In this document: positions 6,679-15,245 of the stretch, piece after piece
Layout: each line of letters begins with the position of its first letter
Position numbering within the stretch: the first letter of the stretch is position 1
Assembly: GCF_003344625.1 (NCBI RefSeq)
Contig: NZ_QPKJ02000002.1
Location: 1 to 64,000, forward strand
Length of the DNA stretch: 64,000 nt
From: Solirubrobacter deserti
GTDB lineage: Bacteria > Actinomycetota > Thermoleophilia > Solirubrobacterales > Solirubrobacteraceae
Direction of reading: 5' to 3'
The notes under the pieces: model-generated
Database searches by the model: none
What the model was told of the DNA's origin: nothing
What the model saw: only the letters and a program-made list of their open reading frames with translations
Translations under genes and position numbers: made by a program

Positions 6679-7884
6679 TCAAGGGACCCGCGTGACGGCG
6701 TGGGCCGAGTGGCGTCGACCCGTGCGCGTCCACAGCACGAGCGCCCGCGCGCCGGGGCTGAGCCGCACGATGCGCGGCGCAGCGCTCGGCCACGGCTCGC
6801 CAAGCGCCACGGGCTCGCCGAAGCCCGCGGGCGAGGCAACGCGCTGTGCAGCCATGACGCGCTCGTCGGGGGACCTTGAGGACGGCGCTCGGGCGGTCCA
6901 CGCGACCACGGCGCGCCCGTCGTCGCCGGCGGCCAACACCGGCGCCCGCGGCGCGGCGTTCGCTCCGAGCACGGCGGCGACGCTGAGCGGCATCCCCGGT
7001 CCGGCCTCGGACAAGCGCACCCGCGCGCCGGCCGGCTCGACCCACGCCACAGCCGTGTGCCCGGCGCGCGTCACGGTCACGTCGCCGAGCGTCACGCCGC
7101 CGCCCGGGTTGACGACCTCGGCGGCCCCGAACGGCTCACCGGCCGGCGCCCGGTGCAGGCGCAGCCCATCGCCGGGGCGCAGCGGGACACGCTGAAGGCT
7201 GTAGACCACCGCTGCGGTCCCGTCGGCGCCGATCGCGGCGCGAGGGACGTCACTGGACTCCGCGGCCAGCCGGTGCGGCGGCCGGAACCGTGCACCGGCC
7301 GCACGCAGCGCCGCCCACGCCGTCGGCCGCAGCGTCGACCGCCATGTCAGGACGACATCCCCGCGGTCCCCGATCGCGGCGGCGACGGCCGTGCAGCACG
7401 GCACGCGCTGCAGTGGCGAGATGGCCTGCGGCCGGCCGAACGCTCCGTCGCCGGGGTCGCGGGCCGCGGCCTCGAGCCGCCAGCGCCCGTCCGGCCGATG
7501 CGCGTACCACACGACCACCGCGGCGCCGCCACGCGCCACCGCGAGCGCCGCCAGGTCTGCCCGGCTGCCCCGTGTCACCGTGCGCAGCCGGCCGACCCGC
7601 CCGGCGGCGTCGATGCCGGCGACGCGCACCCGCCGCCCGGGCGCTCGCCCGCTGTGCAGCGCGATCAAGCCACGCCCGTCCTCGGCCAGGGCCGCTCGAA
7701 CCGGCCGCTGGCCTGCGGGCAGCCGCAGAAGCGTCCGCCAGGGCCCGAACGACTCACGGGGCGCCGCGACGCGCCACGCCACGGATGACGAAGTCCGCCC
7801 GACCTCGAACGCGCGCCCCGTGTGATCGACGGCGAGGTCCATGGGAATCGTGGCGGCGAGCAGAAGCCCGAGCGCGGCGGTCAC
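6679..7884 (-). CDS. Hypothetical propeller-like protein
   Basis: About 401 residues. I place the start at GTG 7884, which gives an N-terminus with a hydrophobic stretch (TAALGLLLAATIP) like a short signal peptide; a CTG overlapping the upstream stop at 7933 is an alternative. The body repeats a pattern of roughly 45-50 residues with a hydrophobic strand V(V)WxA or AVVVWYA after D/G-rich turns (for example DGRGLIALHSG, DDGRAVVAWTA), consistent with a seven-bladed propeller. No catalytic residues recognised. Forms a same-strand group with the BNR_4 gene after it and the SnoaL-like genes before it. Confidence 0.6.
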   Translation of the reverse strand: MTAALGLLLAATIPMDLAVDHTGRAFEVGRTSSSVAWRVAAPRESFGPWRTLLRLPAGQRPVRAALAEDGRGLIALHSGRAPGRRVRVAGIDAAGRVGRLRTVTRGSRADLAALAVARGGAAVVVWYAHRPDGRWRLEAAARDPGDGAFGRPQAISPLQRVPCCTAVAAAIGDRGDVVLTWRSTLRPTAWAALRAAGARFRPPHRLAAESSDVPRAAIGADGTAAVVYSLQRVPLRPGDGLRLHRAPAGEPFGAAEVVNPGGGVTLGDVTVTRAGHTAVAWVEPAGARVRLSEAGPGMPLSVAAVLGANAAPRAPVLAAGDDGRAVVAWTARAPSSRSPDERVMAAQRVASPAGFGEPVALGEPWPSAAPRIVRLSPGARALVLWTRTGRRHSAHAVTRVP

Positions 7885-7931
7885 ATCCTCGACAACACGT
7901 CGCCGCCACCTGCGGAGCGCAATGCCGAGAC

Positions 7932-8459
7932 TCAGCCCGTGGGCAGTTGGAGTTCGGTCATCGTGTCGGCGTGGCGATGGATGATCTTCCAGCCACCGAG
8001 GTCGCGACGGAACAGCATGGTCACCCGGAGGATCTGCGGACGGCGCTGCGTCTGCCCCGCATAGAGGACGTTGGAGCGCTCGATCGCGACGGTGTAGGCC
8101 AGCCGGCCCTGGACGTCCCGGACGAGGTACTGGAACTCGACCCTGGCGCCGCTTGGGCGGAATGCGGTCGCCGCGAGGAGATAGCGCTGGTGCACGGCCG
8201 CGGTGCCGGCGTCGCCGAGGCCGCCGAAGCCGCCGAAGATGGACACCGGGTCCTTGCGGGCCGTCATCGCCAGCCACAGCGACGGATCACCGTTGACGAA
8301 GGCGGTGTTGGCGGCCTCGTAGTGCCGCAGGAAGGACTGGAAGTCGTGGGTGTGCGTGACGCTGCTCGTCGCGGACTCTGTCGACAGCGTGAGGCCACAG
8401 AGCGCGGCGATGGCCGCGGCGAGTACGGGTAGCGAGCGTCGCCGAGATGCGTTGCGCAT
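7932..8459 (-). CDS. Secreted SnoaL/NTF2-like protein
   Basis: 175 residues; ATG 8459 follows an AAGGAG ribosome site. Residues 1-28 are a signal peptide (RRR then a hydrophobic core, about SLPVLAAAIAALCGLTL). The remainder is an NTF2-like cone fold with FQSFLRHYEAANTAFVNGD at the start and a final strand GGWKIIHRHADTMTEL typical of SnoaL-like proteins. Catalysis or ligand binding cannot be specified. Same strand as a second SnoaL-like gene 59 bp upstream. Confidence 0.75.
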   Translation of the reverse strand: MRNASRRRSLPVLAAAIAALCGLTLSTESATSSVTHTHDFQSFLRHYEAANTAFVNGDPSLWLAMTARKDPVSIFGGFGGLGDAGTAAVHQRYLLAATAFRPSGARVEFQYLVRDVQGRLAYTVAIERSNVLYAGQTQRRPQILRVTMLFRRDLGGWKIIHRHADTMTELQLPTG

Positions 8460-8518
8460 GGTGGCTCCTTGGTGCTGGGGGGACTGGTGATGTGCTGAAC
8501 GCACGCGGCGGTTCGCCA

Positions 8519-8833
8519 TCACGTCGGAAGGTCGAGGAACGAGATGGCGGCGCGCCACGTGCCGTCGCCGTCGCGGCCGAGAACGTGGACGCCGGCGCCC
8601 ACCACCACCAGGGCGGTGCTCCGCACCTGCAACACGTGCTTGGCTCGCGCGACGTAGGTGCGACCCACGAGCATGTCGCCGACGGCTTCGCGCCCCCGAA
8701 CGACCAGGCCGCCCGGCGTCGCGAGCAACGCGGCGTCGTGGAACAGGTCGTCGAGCAGTGCCCGGTCATGCTGCAGACACGCGTCTTCGATCAGCGTGTC
8801 CAGTTCTTCGGGGGTCCGCGCTGCTGCCGTCAT
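8519..8833 (-). CDS. SnoaL-like (DUF4440-type) protein
   Basis: 104 residues. N-terminal helix ELDTLIEDACLQHDRALLDDLFHDAALL and the GREAVGDML segment are typical of cytoplasmic NTF2-like proteins of the DUF4440/ketosteroid-isomerase-like group. It lacks the signal peptide of its downstream neighbour and appears slightly short at the C-terminus. It is transcribed away from the LuxR-type regulator that begins 88 bp away, so that regulator is a candidate for controlling this pair. Confidence 0.7.
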   Translation of the reverse strand: MTAAARTPEELDTLIEDACLQHDRALLDDLFHDAALLATPGGLVVRGREAVGDMLVGRTYVARAKHVLQVRSTALVVVGAGVHVLGRDGDGTWRAAISFLDLPT

Positions 8834-8921
8834 AGAGGTTCAGCGTGGCCGCCGCCCGCGCCGCCGTCCATTCCAGGAAGGTGGTATTTGCGGCTCGCGC
8901 CGGGCGGCGTAGAGTGCAGCC

Positions 8922-10061
8922 ATGCGCGTGTATGCGAAGGAGCGCGCATACGAGCGGATCGCTGCCCTCGCGGGTGCAGGGCTCGACCTCGTGAGCCTCT
9001 GGCGCGAGAGCGCCGACGTCATCCGCTCGGTGGTCCCGTACCACCTGGCCCCGTGCTGGTTCACGCTGGATCCGGCGTCCTTGCTCGTCACGAGCCACTT
9101 CAACGAGTACATGCCGGTGTTGCCGCCCGAGCTGCTGGCGCGCGAGTGCTACCCGGATGACGTCAACCGCCTCGCCGACATCGCCCGTTCGCGGCGCGGC
9201 GCGTCGACGCTGCACGAAGCGACCGGCGGTGATCCCAGCACCAGTGCTCGCTGGCGGGCCAACCGCGAGCTCGGCGCCGACCAGGAGCTGATCGTCGCCC
9301 TGCGCACCGCCAGCGGCGCGGCGTGGGGCGGGCTCGGGCTCTATCGCGAACCGGGCGCGCCGATGTTCGGCGACGACGAGGTCGAGTTCGCGTCGGCCAT
9401 CTCCGCGCCGCTCGCCGACGGAGCGCGGCGGGCGCTGCTGCTGGGCGAGGCGCTCGACCCGGAAGGCCCCGAGGCTCCGGGGCTGGTGGTGCTGACCGCG
9501 GATTGGGAGTTGGAGTCCGCGACGCCCGGCGTCGAGCAGTGGCTCGCCGACCTGCCGGAAGGCAACTGGGACGCCGGGGCGCTGCCGTCCGCGGTGCTGA
9601 CCGTGGCCGCGCAGGCCCTGCGCTCGACCGACGGCAGCGAGGCGCCCGGCGAGATCGCCGTGGCGCGAGTCCTCAGCCGCTCAGGACGCTGGCTGATCCT
9701 CCACGGAGCGGTGCTTCAGGGCGGCGGCCAGCGACGCGCCGCCGTGATCGTCGAGCCGGCCCATCCAGCACGCATCGGCCCGCTGCTCATGTCGGCGTAC
9801 GGGCTCTCCGACCGGGAACAGGACGTCACGCGCCTCGTCCTTCAGGGCGAGTCCACCGCGGCCATCGCGGATCGGCTCGTGCTCTCGCCGCACACCGTCC
9901 AGCAGCATCTCAAGAGCATCTTCGAGAAGACCGGCGTGCGCAGCCGGCGAGACCTCGTCGGAAAGGTGTTCTTCTCCTACTACGAGCCCCGCATACGCGA
10001 GAACGAGGAACGGGTTCCGCAACACAAGCCCGTTCGTGGCGGCCCGAAAGTCGCCCATTGA
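8922..10061 (+). CDS. LuxR-type transcriptional regulator with sensory N-domain
   Basis: 379 residues. The C-terminal helix-turn-helix (about 285-345) is canonical: YGLSDREQDVTRLVLQG, then STAAIADRLVLSPHTVQQHLK and IFEKTGVRSRRDLVGKV. The first ~190 residues resemble a GAF-like sensory domain, including a GLGLYR strand. No receiver domain, no membrane segment. Divergent from the two SnoaL-like genes, whose expression it may control; the effector is unknown. The ATG at 8922 gives an N-terminus MRVYAKERAYERIAAL typical of this subfamily. Confidence 0.85.
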   Translation: MRVYAKERAYERIAALAGAGLDLVSLWRESADVIRSVVPYHLAPCWFTLDPASLLVTSHFNEYMPVLPPELLARECYPDDVNRLADIARSRRGASTLHEATGGDPSTSARWRANRELGADQELIVALRTASGAAWGGLGLYREPGAPMFGDDEVEFASAISAPLADGARRALLLGEALDPEGPEAPGLVVLTADWELESATPGVEQWLADLPEGNWDAGALPSAVLTVAAQALRSTDGSEAPGEIAVARVLSRSGRWLILHGAVLQGGGQRRAAVIVEPAHPARIGPLLMSAYGLSDREQDVTRLVLQGESTAAIADRLVLSPHTVQQHLKSIFEKTGVRSRRDLVGKVFFSYYEPRIRENEERVPQHKPVRGGPKVAH

Positions 10062-10116
10062 CACACGAGCCGCCTCCCAACCGCCACAGGCGTGGGTCCG
10101 GTCGAAGACCAGCTCG

Positions 10117-10647
10117 TCAGCCGTCTTTGACGTCGACGATCTTGCCGTCCGGCGGCGGCTCGTGCTCGAGGCGGACCTCCTCGCGCCGCACCGGCACGGT
10201 CTTCTCCACGTGCTCGACGACGGTGTGCTTGCGCAGCCGCACGCGCTCGCGCGGCTTGGCCGGGGCGACGTCGAAGGAGACCTCCTCCTCCGAGCGCACC
10301 ATCTCGGCCTCGGGGCCCTCGTCGCCGGACAGGATCTGCGTGGGCTCGCCGTAGTGCGACGCGAGCGTGTCCTGCTCTTCGTCGGTGAGGTTGACGTCGG
10401 CGTCGACGTGGGGCGCCGAGTGGATCTCCTCGACCGTGTACGGGACCTGGACGTCGTCGCCGAGCGGGCGGGCGCCGTCGAGCGGGACCATCGACTCGCG
10501 GCGCTTGAACAGGCCGGTCTGGACGCCGGCGTAGGCGGGCCGGTCATTCTCGTCGAGGTAGAGCGCGCCGAGCGTGCCGGCCTTCTCGCCTTCGCGGTCG
10601 ACGACGGTCTTGCCGCGCCACGCGAGGACGGTGTCGAGATCGGGCAT
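10117..10647 (-). CDS. PRC-barrel and DUF2382 (YsnF/AvaK-type) stress protein
   Basis: 176 residues. Residues 1-75 are a PRC-barrel: VLAWRGKTVVDREGEKAG and the LYLDENDRPAYAGV segment. The second half is a DUF2382 domain with SEEEVSFD and EKTVPVRREEVRLEHEP, the charged repeat typical of YsnF-like proteins induced by stress. Cytoplasmic. A second, longer paralogue lies at 11081-11920, and a small membrane/coiled-coil gene sits between them facing away. The molecular role of the family is not established. Confidence 0.85.
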   Translation of the reverse strand: MPDLDTVLAWRGKTVVDREGEKAGTLGALYLDENDRPAYAGVQTGLFKRRESMVPLDGARPLGDDVQVPYTVEEIHSAPHVDADVNLTDEEQDTLASHYGEPTQILSGDEGPEAEMVRSEEEVSFDVAPAKPRERVRLRKHTVVEHVEKTVPVRREEVRLEHEPPPDGKIVDVKDG

Positions 10648-10690
10648 GCGCCTGAACTACCCAGGACCACGGGCGGGTAGCACCCCGGTC

Positions 10691-11044
10691 GTGACCACAG
10701 CGATCATCATCGCCGCCGTCGTCCTGGTGCTCATCCTCGTGGCGGTGCTGCTGCTACGGGCACGGCGCCCGGACCCGGCGCAGAGGCGGGTCGAGGCGCG
10801 AGCCCGACTCGCCGAAGCCGGGCGCCACGAGGAAGCGGCGGCCGAAGCCGAACGCAACGCGCAGGAGTTGCGCGCGCATGCGGACGAAGAGCGGTCGGTG
10901 GCCGAGGCCCACGCTCGCAAGGCGCGCGAGGCCGAGGCCGAGGCTGAGCGGGCCCAGCAGGAGGCGCGGGAGCGCCAGGGCGCCGCTCAGGCGCACGCCG
11001 AACGGGCGCGCGACATCGACCCCGACATCGACCGGAAGGCGTAG
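10691..11044 (+). CDS. Small membrane protein with charged coiled coil
   Basis: 117 residues from GTG 10691; the longer frame overlaps the divergent PRC-barrel gene and is unlikely. Residues 2-24 are one transmembrane helix (IIIAAVVLVLILVAVLLL), followed by ~90 residues of Ala/Glu/Arg heptads (AEAGRHEEAAAEAERNAQEL and similar) forming a long cytoplasmic coiled coil. No enzymatic motif. Its position between two DUF2382 proteins suggests a shared stress function, for instance as a membrane scaffold, but that is inference. Confidence 0.7.
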   Translation: MTTAIIIAAVVLVLILVAVLLLRARRPDPAQRRVEARARLAEAGRHEEAAAEAERNAQELRAHADEERSVAEAHARKAREAEAEAERAQQEARERQGAAQAHAERARDIDPDIDRKA

Positions 11045-11046
11045 CG

Positions 11047-11074
11047 GCGGGGCCGGCTCCCCAGCCGGCCCCGC
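11047..11074. terminator. Bidirectional intrinsic terminator
   Basis: Perfect 12-bp stem: the core GGGGCCGGCT pairs with AGCCGGCCCC around the loop CCCC (11059-11062), extended by two further pairs. It sits in the 36-bp gap between the converging membrane/coiled-coil gene and the second DUF2382 gene, so it can serve both. Confidence 0.85.
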
Positions 11075-11080
11075 TCGCCC

Positions 11081-11920
11081 TCAGGCGCGCTGGTCGTCGA
11101 CGTCGATGCGCTCGGAGCGCACGGTCTCGTTAACCTCGCGCTGCTCGGTCTCGACGTCCTTCTCGAGGCGGATGCGCTCCTTGGGCACGGTGCGCTTCTC
11201 GGCGACGACTTCTTCCTCGTGGAGCACGACCTCGTGCTCTTCTTCGGAGATGTCGGGGCCGTCGAGGGCGGCGTCGACGTTGGCGTCGGTGATCGGCTCG
11301 CGTTCGACGCGGACTTCCTCGCGGCGGACCGGGACGGTCTCGGTGACCTGGTCTTCGACGACGTACTTCTTCAGGCGCACGCGGCCGGACTCGCGCTCGG
11401 TGGTGCCGACGCGCAGCTCCTCTTCGGAGCGGGTGATGGCGTTGTCGGTGTTGGGGCCGCTGGTGTCGTGGCCGGGGCCGCCGGCCTCGCCGCGCGTGGT
11501 GGTGTCGACGTCGCGGTCGACGTCGCCGCGGGTCGTCGTGCCGGCGTCGAGGTCCGTGCGGTCCTCGTCGCGATCGAGCACGCCGGAGCCGCCGTCGAAG
11601 TCGCGGTACTCGCGCCCGTAGTGCTGGTAGAGCGTGCGCTCCTCGTCGTGTGAGAGCTGGCCGTCCGGGTCGATGTTCGGGGCGTCCTTGACCGTCGCCT
11701 TCTCGTACGGGACACGCACGCCATCACCGCTGGGCTGCGCCTCCGCGAGGGGGACGAAGGTGCGCTTGGTGCCGAACAGGCCGGTCGTCACGACCGCCCA
11801 CTCGGGCTGGTCGGTCTCGCGATCGAGATAGATGTCGTCGATGGAGCCGATCTTGTCGCCGTCGTTGTCGACCAGATCCTGGCCGCGCCAAGCCAGCACG
11901 TCTTCACGCGTGTACGCCAT
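11081..11920 (-). CDS. PRC-barrel and DUF2382 (YsnF/AvaK-type) stress protein, long paralogue
   Basis: 279 residues. PRC-barrel (1-80) with VLAWRGQDLVDNDGDKIGS; then a Thr/Asp/Gly-rich linker (about 110-155) containing two TTTRG units; then a DUF2382 domain (about 160-279) with SEEELRVG, EKRTVPKERIRLEKDV and two copies of the PVRREEVRVERE-type repeat. Strongly acidic and likely salt- or dehydration-related, as for the family. ATG 11920 follows AGGAGGG. Longer than its paralogue at 10117 because of the linker and one extra DUF2382 repeat. Confidence 0.85.
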   Translation of the reverse strand: MAYTREDVLAWRGQDLVDNDGDKIGSIDDIYLDRETDQPEWAVVTTGLFGTKRTFVPLAEAQPSGDGVRVPYEKATVKDAPNIDPDGQLSHDEERTLYQHYGREYRDFDGGSGVLDRDEDRTDLDAGTTTRGDVDRDVDTTTRGEAGGPGHDTSGPNTDNAITRSEEELRVGTTERESGRVRLKKYVVEDQVTETVPVRREEVRVEREPITDANVDAALDGPDISEEEHEVVLHEEEVVAEKRTVPKERIRLEKDVETEQREVNETVRSERIDVDDQRA

Positions 11921-12130
11921 GGGGCATTCCCTCCTAGATGAGATGTACGTCGGCGGGGACGACCTCCTGGGACCCAGGTCGTCAACCCGTTAGAGCGAGG
12001 ATTGCCGTCGCCTCGTTCGTGAAAACGATCACGGCGGGATCGGAATTCGACGCCGTCACGGAAACGACCGCGTCCGTTTTGGACGGTTGGTCGATGGTGA
12101 GTCCGCCGGGGCCGTTGGTAGCGTCGCGCA

Positions 12131-12445
12131 ATGCACGACGCCGATCTCGAACACCTGCTCAGCCGACCCGCCGTGATCGCGGCGGTCCGTGACCTCGGCG
12201 TCGCGTCCCTGTCACTGGAGGACGTTCTGAGCGCCCTGCACGGGTTCGGCGCCGTGCGGATCGTGGTGGACAACGACGCCGAGCAGCCGTATGTCTGCCT
12301 GCTCCGGGACGGGGAGGAGCGCGGCCGCGGCCGGACCGTCCTGCACGCGGCGGTCGCCTGCTGGGCGGGCGCGCTGGAGGGCTTGAGCCGCTACACCGCG
12401 CAGGGCGTCGACGAGATCGAGCGCTTCCTGCTCGGCTCGGACTAG
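12131..12445 (+). CDS. Hypothetical protein
   Basis: 104 residues, soluble, mixed alpha/beta: LSLEDVLSALHGFGAVRIVVDND then a strand YVCLLRDGEERG, then two helices. No family recognised. The 210-bp region upstream (11921-12130) has no other gene; it contains an inverted pair GTCC/GGAC around TTTT near 12074 that may belong to its promoter. Its stop overlaps the end of the converging aminotransferase gene by 4 bp. Confidence 0.6.
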   Translation: MHDADLEHLLSRPAVIAAVRDLGVASLSLEDVLSALHGFGAVRIVVDNDAEQPYVCLLRDGEERGRGRTVLHAAVACWAGALEGLSRYTAQGVDEIERFLLGSD

Positions 12446-13596
12446 CGGGTCAGAAAGCGCTCGAGCCGGGCGAGCCCTTCGCGCAGCTCGTCGCGGGACG
12501 CTGCGTACGACAGCCGGACGTGAGTGTCAGCGGTATGGCTCCCGAAGTCCGTGCCGGGCGTGAGCGCGACGTGCTGCTCGGCGAGCGCGCGGGCGCAGAA
12601 CTCCCACGCGCTGAGGCCGGTGCCGGCGACGTCGAAGTACACGTAGAACGCGCCGTCCGGCAGCGCGGGGACGGGGAGCCCGATCCGCTCGAGCCCGTCC
12701 AGGACGAGCGCCCGCCGGGCGGCGAGCTCGGCGCGCCGCTCCTCGCACACCGCGAGCGACTCCGGCGTGAACGCGGCCAGCGCCGCGTGCTGGGTCGGGG
12801 TGGACGCGCACAGGAAGTAGTTCATGGCGAGCTTCTCGACCGCGGGCACGAGCACCTCGGGCAGCACGACCCACCCGAGTCGCCAGCCCGTCATGCCGAA
12901 GTACTTGGAGAAGCTGTTGATGACGATCGCCTCGGGGTCGGCGCTGAGCACGCTTTGCGGCGCGTCGTCGGACAGGTTGAGGTAGATCTCGTCCACGATC
13001 CGCCACGCGCCGCGCTCGCGCGCGAGATTGCAGATCGCGGCCAGCTCGTCGTTCGTGATCGACGTACCGGTCGGGTTCGATGGCGACGCGACCATCACGG
13101 CGCTCGTGCGCTCGGTCCAGGCCGCCTCGACGGCGGCCGCGGCGAGCTGGTAGCGCGTCTCGGCGGTGGAGGGCAGCGCGACGACGGTCCCGCCGAAGCT
13201 CTGCACCATCGCGCGGTTGCAGGGATAGGAGGGGTCGGCGAGGATCACTTCGTCGCCGGGGTCGGTCGTCGCGGCGGTCACGGCCAGCAGCCCCGCGGAC
13301 GCGCCGGACGTGATGATGATGCGGGCGGGATCGACGTTGACGGCGTGCCGGTCCTTGTAGAACCCGGCGATCGCCTCGCGCAGCGTCGGCAGCCCCATCG
13401 GGATCGTGTACGGCAGCGGCCGGCCGTCCATCACCGCGCGCATCGCCTCCCGCACCGCGGGCGGCGCGCCGAAGTCCGGCTCGCCGATCCCGAGGCGGAC
13501 CACGTGATGGCCCTGCGCCTCCAGCGCCGCGGCCTGCTGACCGAACGCCAGGGCGTGGAAGGGCTCGACCTCGAGCGCGCGCTGAGAGAGCTTCAT
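12442..13596 (-). CDS. Class I/II pyridoxal-phosphate aminotransferase
   Basis: 384 residues, full length for fold-type I aspartate/alanine aminotransferase-like enzymes. Seen: HHVVRLGIGEPDFGAPP at the N-terminus, SGASAGLLAVTAA phosphate-binding loop, SPSNPTGTSI, the cofactor-contacting DEIYLNL, and SFSKYFGMTGWRLGWVV with the Schiff-base lysine. Closest by pattern to the aspartate aminotransferase Ib group that also includes methionine and aromatic aminotransferases; amino-acid specificity cannot be set. Cytoplasmic. Not obviously in an operon. Confidence 0.9.
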   Translation of the reverse strand: MKLSQRALEVEPFHALAFGQQAAALEAQGHHVVRLGIGEPDFGAPPAVREAMRAVMDGRPLPYTIPMGLPTLREAIAGFYKDRHAVNVDPARIIITSGASAGLLAVTAATTDPGDEVILADPSYPCNRAMVQSFGGTVVALPSTAETRYQLAAAAVEAAWTERTSAVMVASPSNPTGTSITNDELAAICNLARERGAWRIVDEIYLNLSDDAPQSVLSADPEAIVINSFSKYFGMTGWRLGWVVLPEVLVPAVEKLAMNYFLCASTPTQHAALAAFTPESLAVCEERRAELAARRALVLDGLERIGLPVPALPDGAFYVYFDVAGTGLSAWEFCARALAEQHVALTPGTDFGSHTADTHVRLSYAASRDELREGLARLERFLTR

Positions 13597-13641
13597 CGCG
13601 ACATCACGGTAGTGGTGACGTCGGGGCGACGAGCGAGGCGT

Positions 13642-14019
13642 TCAGCACATCCAGCTGATCCGCGAGACGCTGCGCGGCACGCCCGTGATCCGGCCCTCGA
13701 TGCACTGGTACACGCGCCGGTCGCCCTCGACCACCCGCTTGCGCACGACCAGCCGCACCTTGCCGCGCACGACGTAGCCGTCGGCGCAGCTCGGCTCGCA
13801 CACCAGCACCCGCGCGTTCCCGCGGGCGATCGCCTTCGTCCAGCCCCAGTGGATCCAGCGCAGGCCGGTGAGGTTGACGTCACGGAAGTCCACCTTGCGC
13901 GGCTTCTGCGCGAGGCGGCCGGTCATCGGGTCGCGGACATAGGACTTCTCGGCGGCGTGCGCGATGCCCGGGGCGGACACGGCGACGACGGTGAGAGCGG
14001 CGGCAAGGGTACGGCGCAT
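13642..14019 (-). CDS. Secreted hypothetical protein
   Basis: 125 residues. Residues 1-22 form a signal peptide (RRTLAAALTVVAVSAPGIAHA). The mature part is basic, Arg/Val-rich, with four cysteines (VCEPSC, YQCIEG and a C-terminal WMC) that may form disulphides. No family recognised. 28 bp after the end of the SigJ-like gene on the same strand, so it may be cotranscribed with it. Confidence 0.6.
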   Translation of the reverse strand: MRRTLAAALTVVAVSAPGIAHAAEKSYVRDPMTGRLAQKPRKVDFRDVNLTGLRWIHWGWTKAIARGNARVLVCEPSCADGYVVRGKVRLVVRKRVVEGDRRVYQCIEGRITGVPRSVSRISWMC

Positions 14020-14047
14020 CGCGTAAGCGTCGCACGCGGCGGCCGCA

Positions 14048-14884
14048 TCAGGTCCACGTCGTCAACTTGTCCGGGTTGCGCATGGACCACAGGCGGTCGA
14101 CGCGCCCGTCGGTGGTGGTGACCGAGGTGACGGCGAGCACGGTGGCGTCCGGGGCACGCGCGATGAGCCCTGAAGCGCCGTTGACGGTCGCGATGTGCAA
14201 CGTGAGTCCGGGCTGGCGATCCAGGACCGAGAGCAGTAGACGCGCTACGGGGACCACGCCCGCGATCGGATCCCGGGCGGCGCTGACGTGTCCGCCGCCG
14301 TCGACGAAGGCGATCACGGCCGGGTCGAGCTGGCGGACGAGCGCGTCGAGGTCGCGCGCTTCCCACGCCCGCTTGAGCGCGGCCACGACAGCAGGGTCGA
14401 CGGCGCGCCCGCGCGCCTCGTCCGCGCGGCGCCGGCCGGACGAGGCGAGCTGGCGGCAGGCGTGTTCGGTGCGGCCCACGATCTCGGCGATCTCCGCGTA
14501 CCGGAACCCGAAGACGTCGTGCAGCACGAACGCGACCCGCTCGGCGGGCGTCATCCGCTCCAGGACGACGAGCAGCGCCATGCTCAGCGACTCGTCGAGC
14601 TCCGCGAGGTCCGCCGGGTCCTCGGACGTCCCGACCGGCTCGGGCAGCCACTCGCCGACGTAGTGCTCGCGCCGGACGCGGGCGGAGCCGAGGATGTCCA
14701 GGCAGATCCGGCTGACGGTCGTCACGAGCCAGGCGTCGCGCGAGCGCACCTCGCGACGGCGCGCCTCCGGCAGCGCGTACCAGCGAGCGTGCGCCTCCTG
14801 GACGGCGTCCTCGGCCTCCCCGATCGATCCGAGCAGCCGGTAGGCGACAGCGCGCGCGTTCATGTCTTCAGGACGAGCCAGCAC
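14048..14884 (-). CDS. ECF sigma factor, SigJ-like, with C-terminal SnoaL domain
   Basis: 278 residues from GTG 14884; ATG 14863 is an alternative. Sigma region 2 is seen in VAYRLLGSIGEAEDAVQEA and WLVTTVSRICLDIL; region 4 in LERMTPAERVAFVLHDVFGF and YAEIAEIVGRTEHACRQLAS. From about residue 165 a SnoaL-like domain follows (AALKRAWEARDLDALVRQL ...), the hallmark of SigJ-like sigma factors, in which it replaces a separate anti-sigma factor for activity control. Divergent from an ABM-domain gene 48 bp away, a usual target arrangement. Confidence 0.88.
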   Translation of the reverse strand: MLARPEDMNARAVAYRLLGSIGEAEDAVQEAHARWYALPEARRREVRSRDAWLVTTVSRICLDILGSARVRREHYVGEWLPEPVGTSEDPADLAELDESLSMALLVVLERMTPAERVAFVLHDVFGFRYAEIAEIVGRTEHACRQLASSGRRRADEARGRAVDPAVVAALKRAWEARDLDALVRQLDPAVIAFVDGGGHVSAARDPIAGVVPVARLLLSVLDRQPGLTLHIATVNGASGLIARAPDATVLAVTSVTTTDGRVDRLWSMRNPDKLTTWT

Positions 14885-14932
14885 GAGGAAACGTCAGGCT
14901 GACGATTCGACGCGCTGCGCCGTCTCCCGAGC

Positions 14933-15223
14933 ATGACGACCTTCATCAACGTCTTCGACGTCGACCCCGATCGCCAGCAGGAGCTCGTCGACCTGCTGAT
15001 CGACGGGGTCCAGCAGGTGATCCGCCACCGCCCGGGATTCATCGGCTCGACGATCCTCGCCGGCCTGGACGGCGCGCGCGTCATCAACCTCACCGAGTGG
15101 GAACGGGCGGAGGATGCGAGAGCCACCCAAGGCGACCCCGCGGCGGCGGCGTACGCCCAGCGGGCCGTGTCGCTCGCGGCCGCCGACCCGGCGCTGTACC
15201 GCGTCGCGGCGGACATCCGCTGA
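14933..15223 (+). CDS. Antibiotic biosynthesis monooxygenase (ABM) domain protein
   Basis: 96 residues: a ferredoxin-like fold with N-terminal strand TTFINVFDVDPDRQQELVDLL, HRPGFIGSTILAGLDGARVINL and the WERAEDARA segment characteristic of ABM proteins. These act as small monooxygenases or quinol/haem-like ligand binders; the substrate is unknown. Divergent from the SigJ-like gene, consistent with being its target. Confidence 0.85.
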   Translation: MTTFINVFDVDPDRQQELVDLLIDGVQQVIRHRPGFIGSTILAGLDGARVINLTEWERAEDARATQGDPAAAAYAQRAVSLAAADPALYRVAADIR

Positions 15224-15245
15224 GACGCGTGAGCGCGGTGCGACG

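Noticed and set aside
12070..12087. TTTTGGACGGTT similar to part of array motif copy 6
   Set aside because: Short and outside the array; its inverted GTCC/GGAC suggests an ordinary dyad near a promoter instead.
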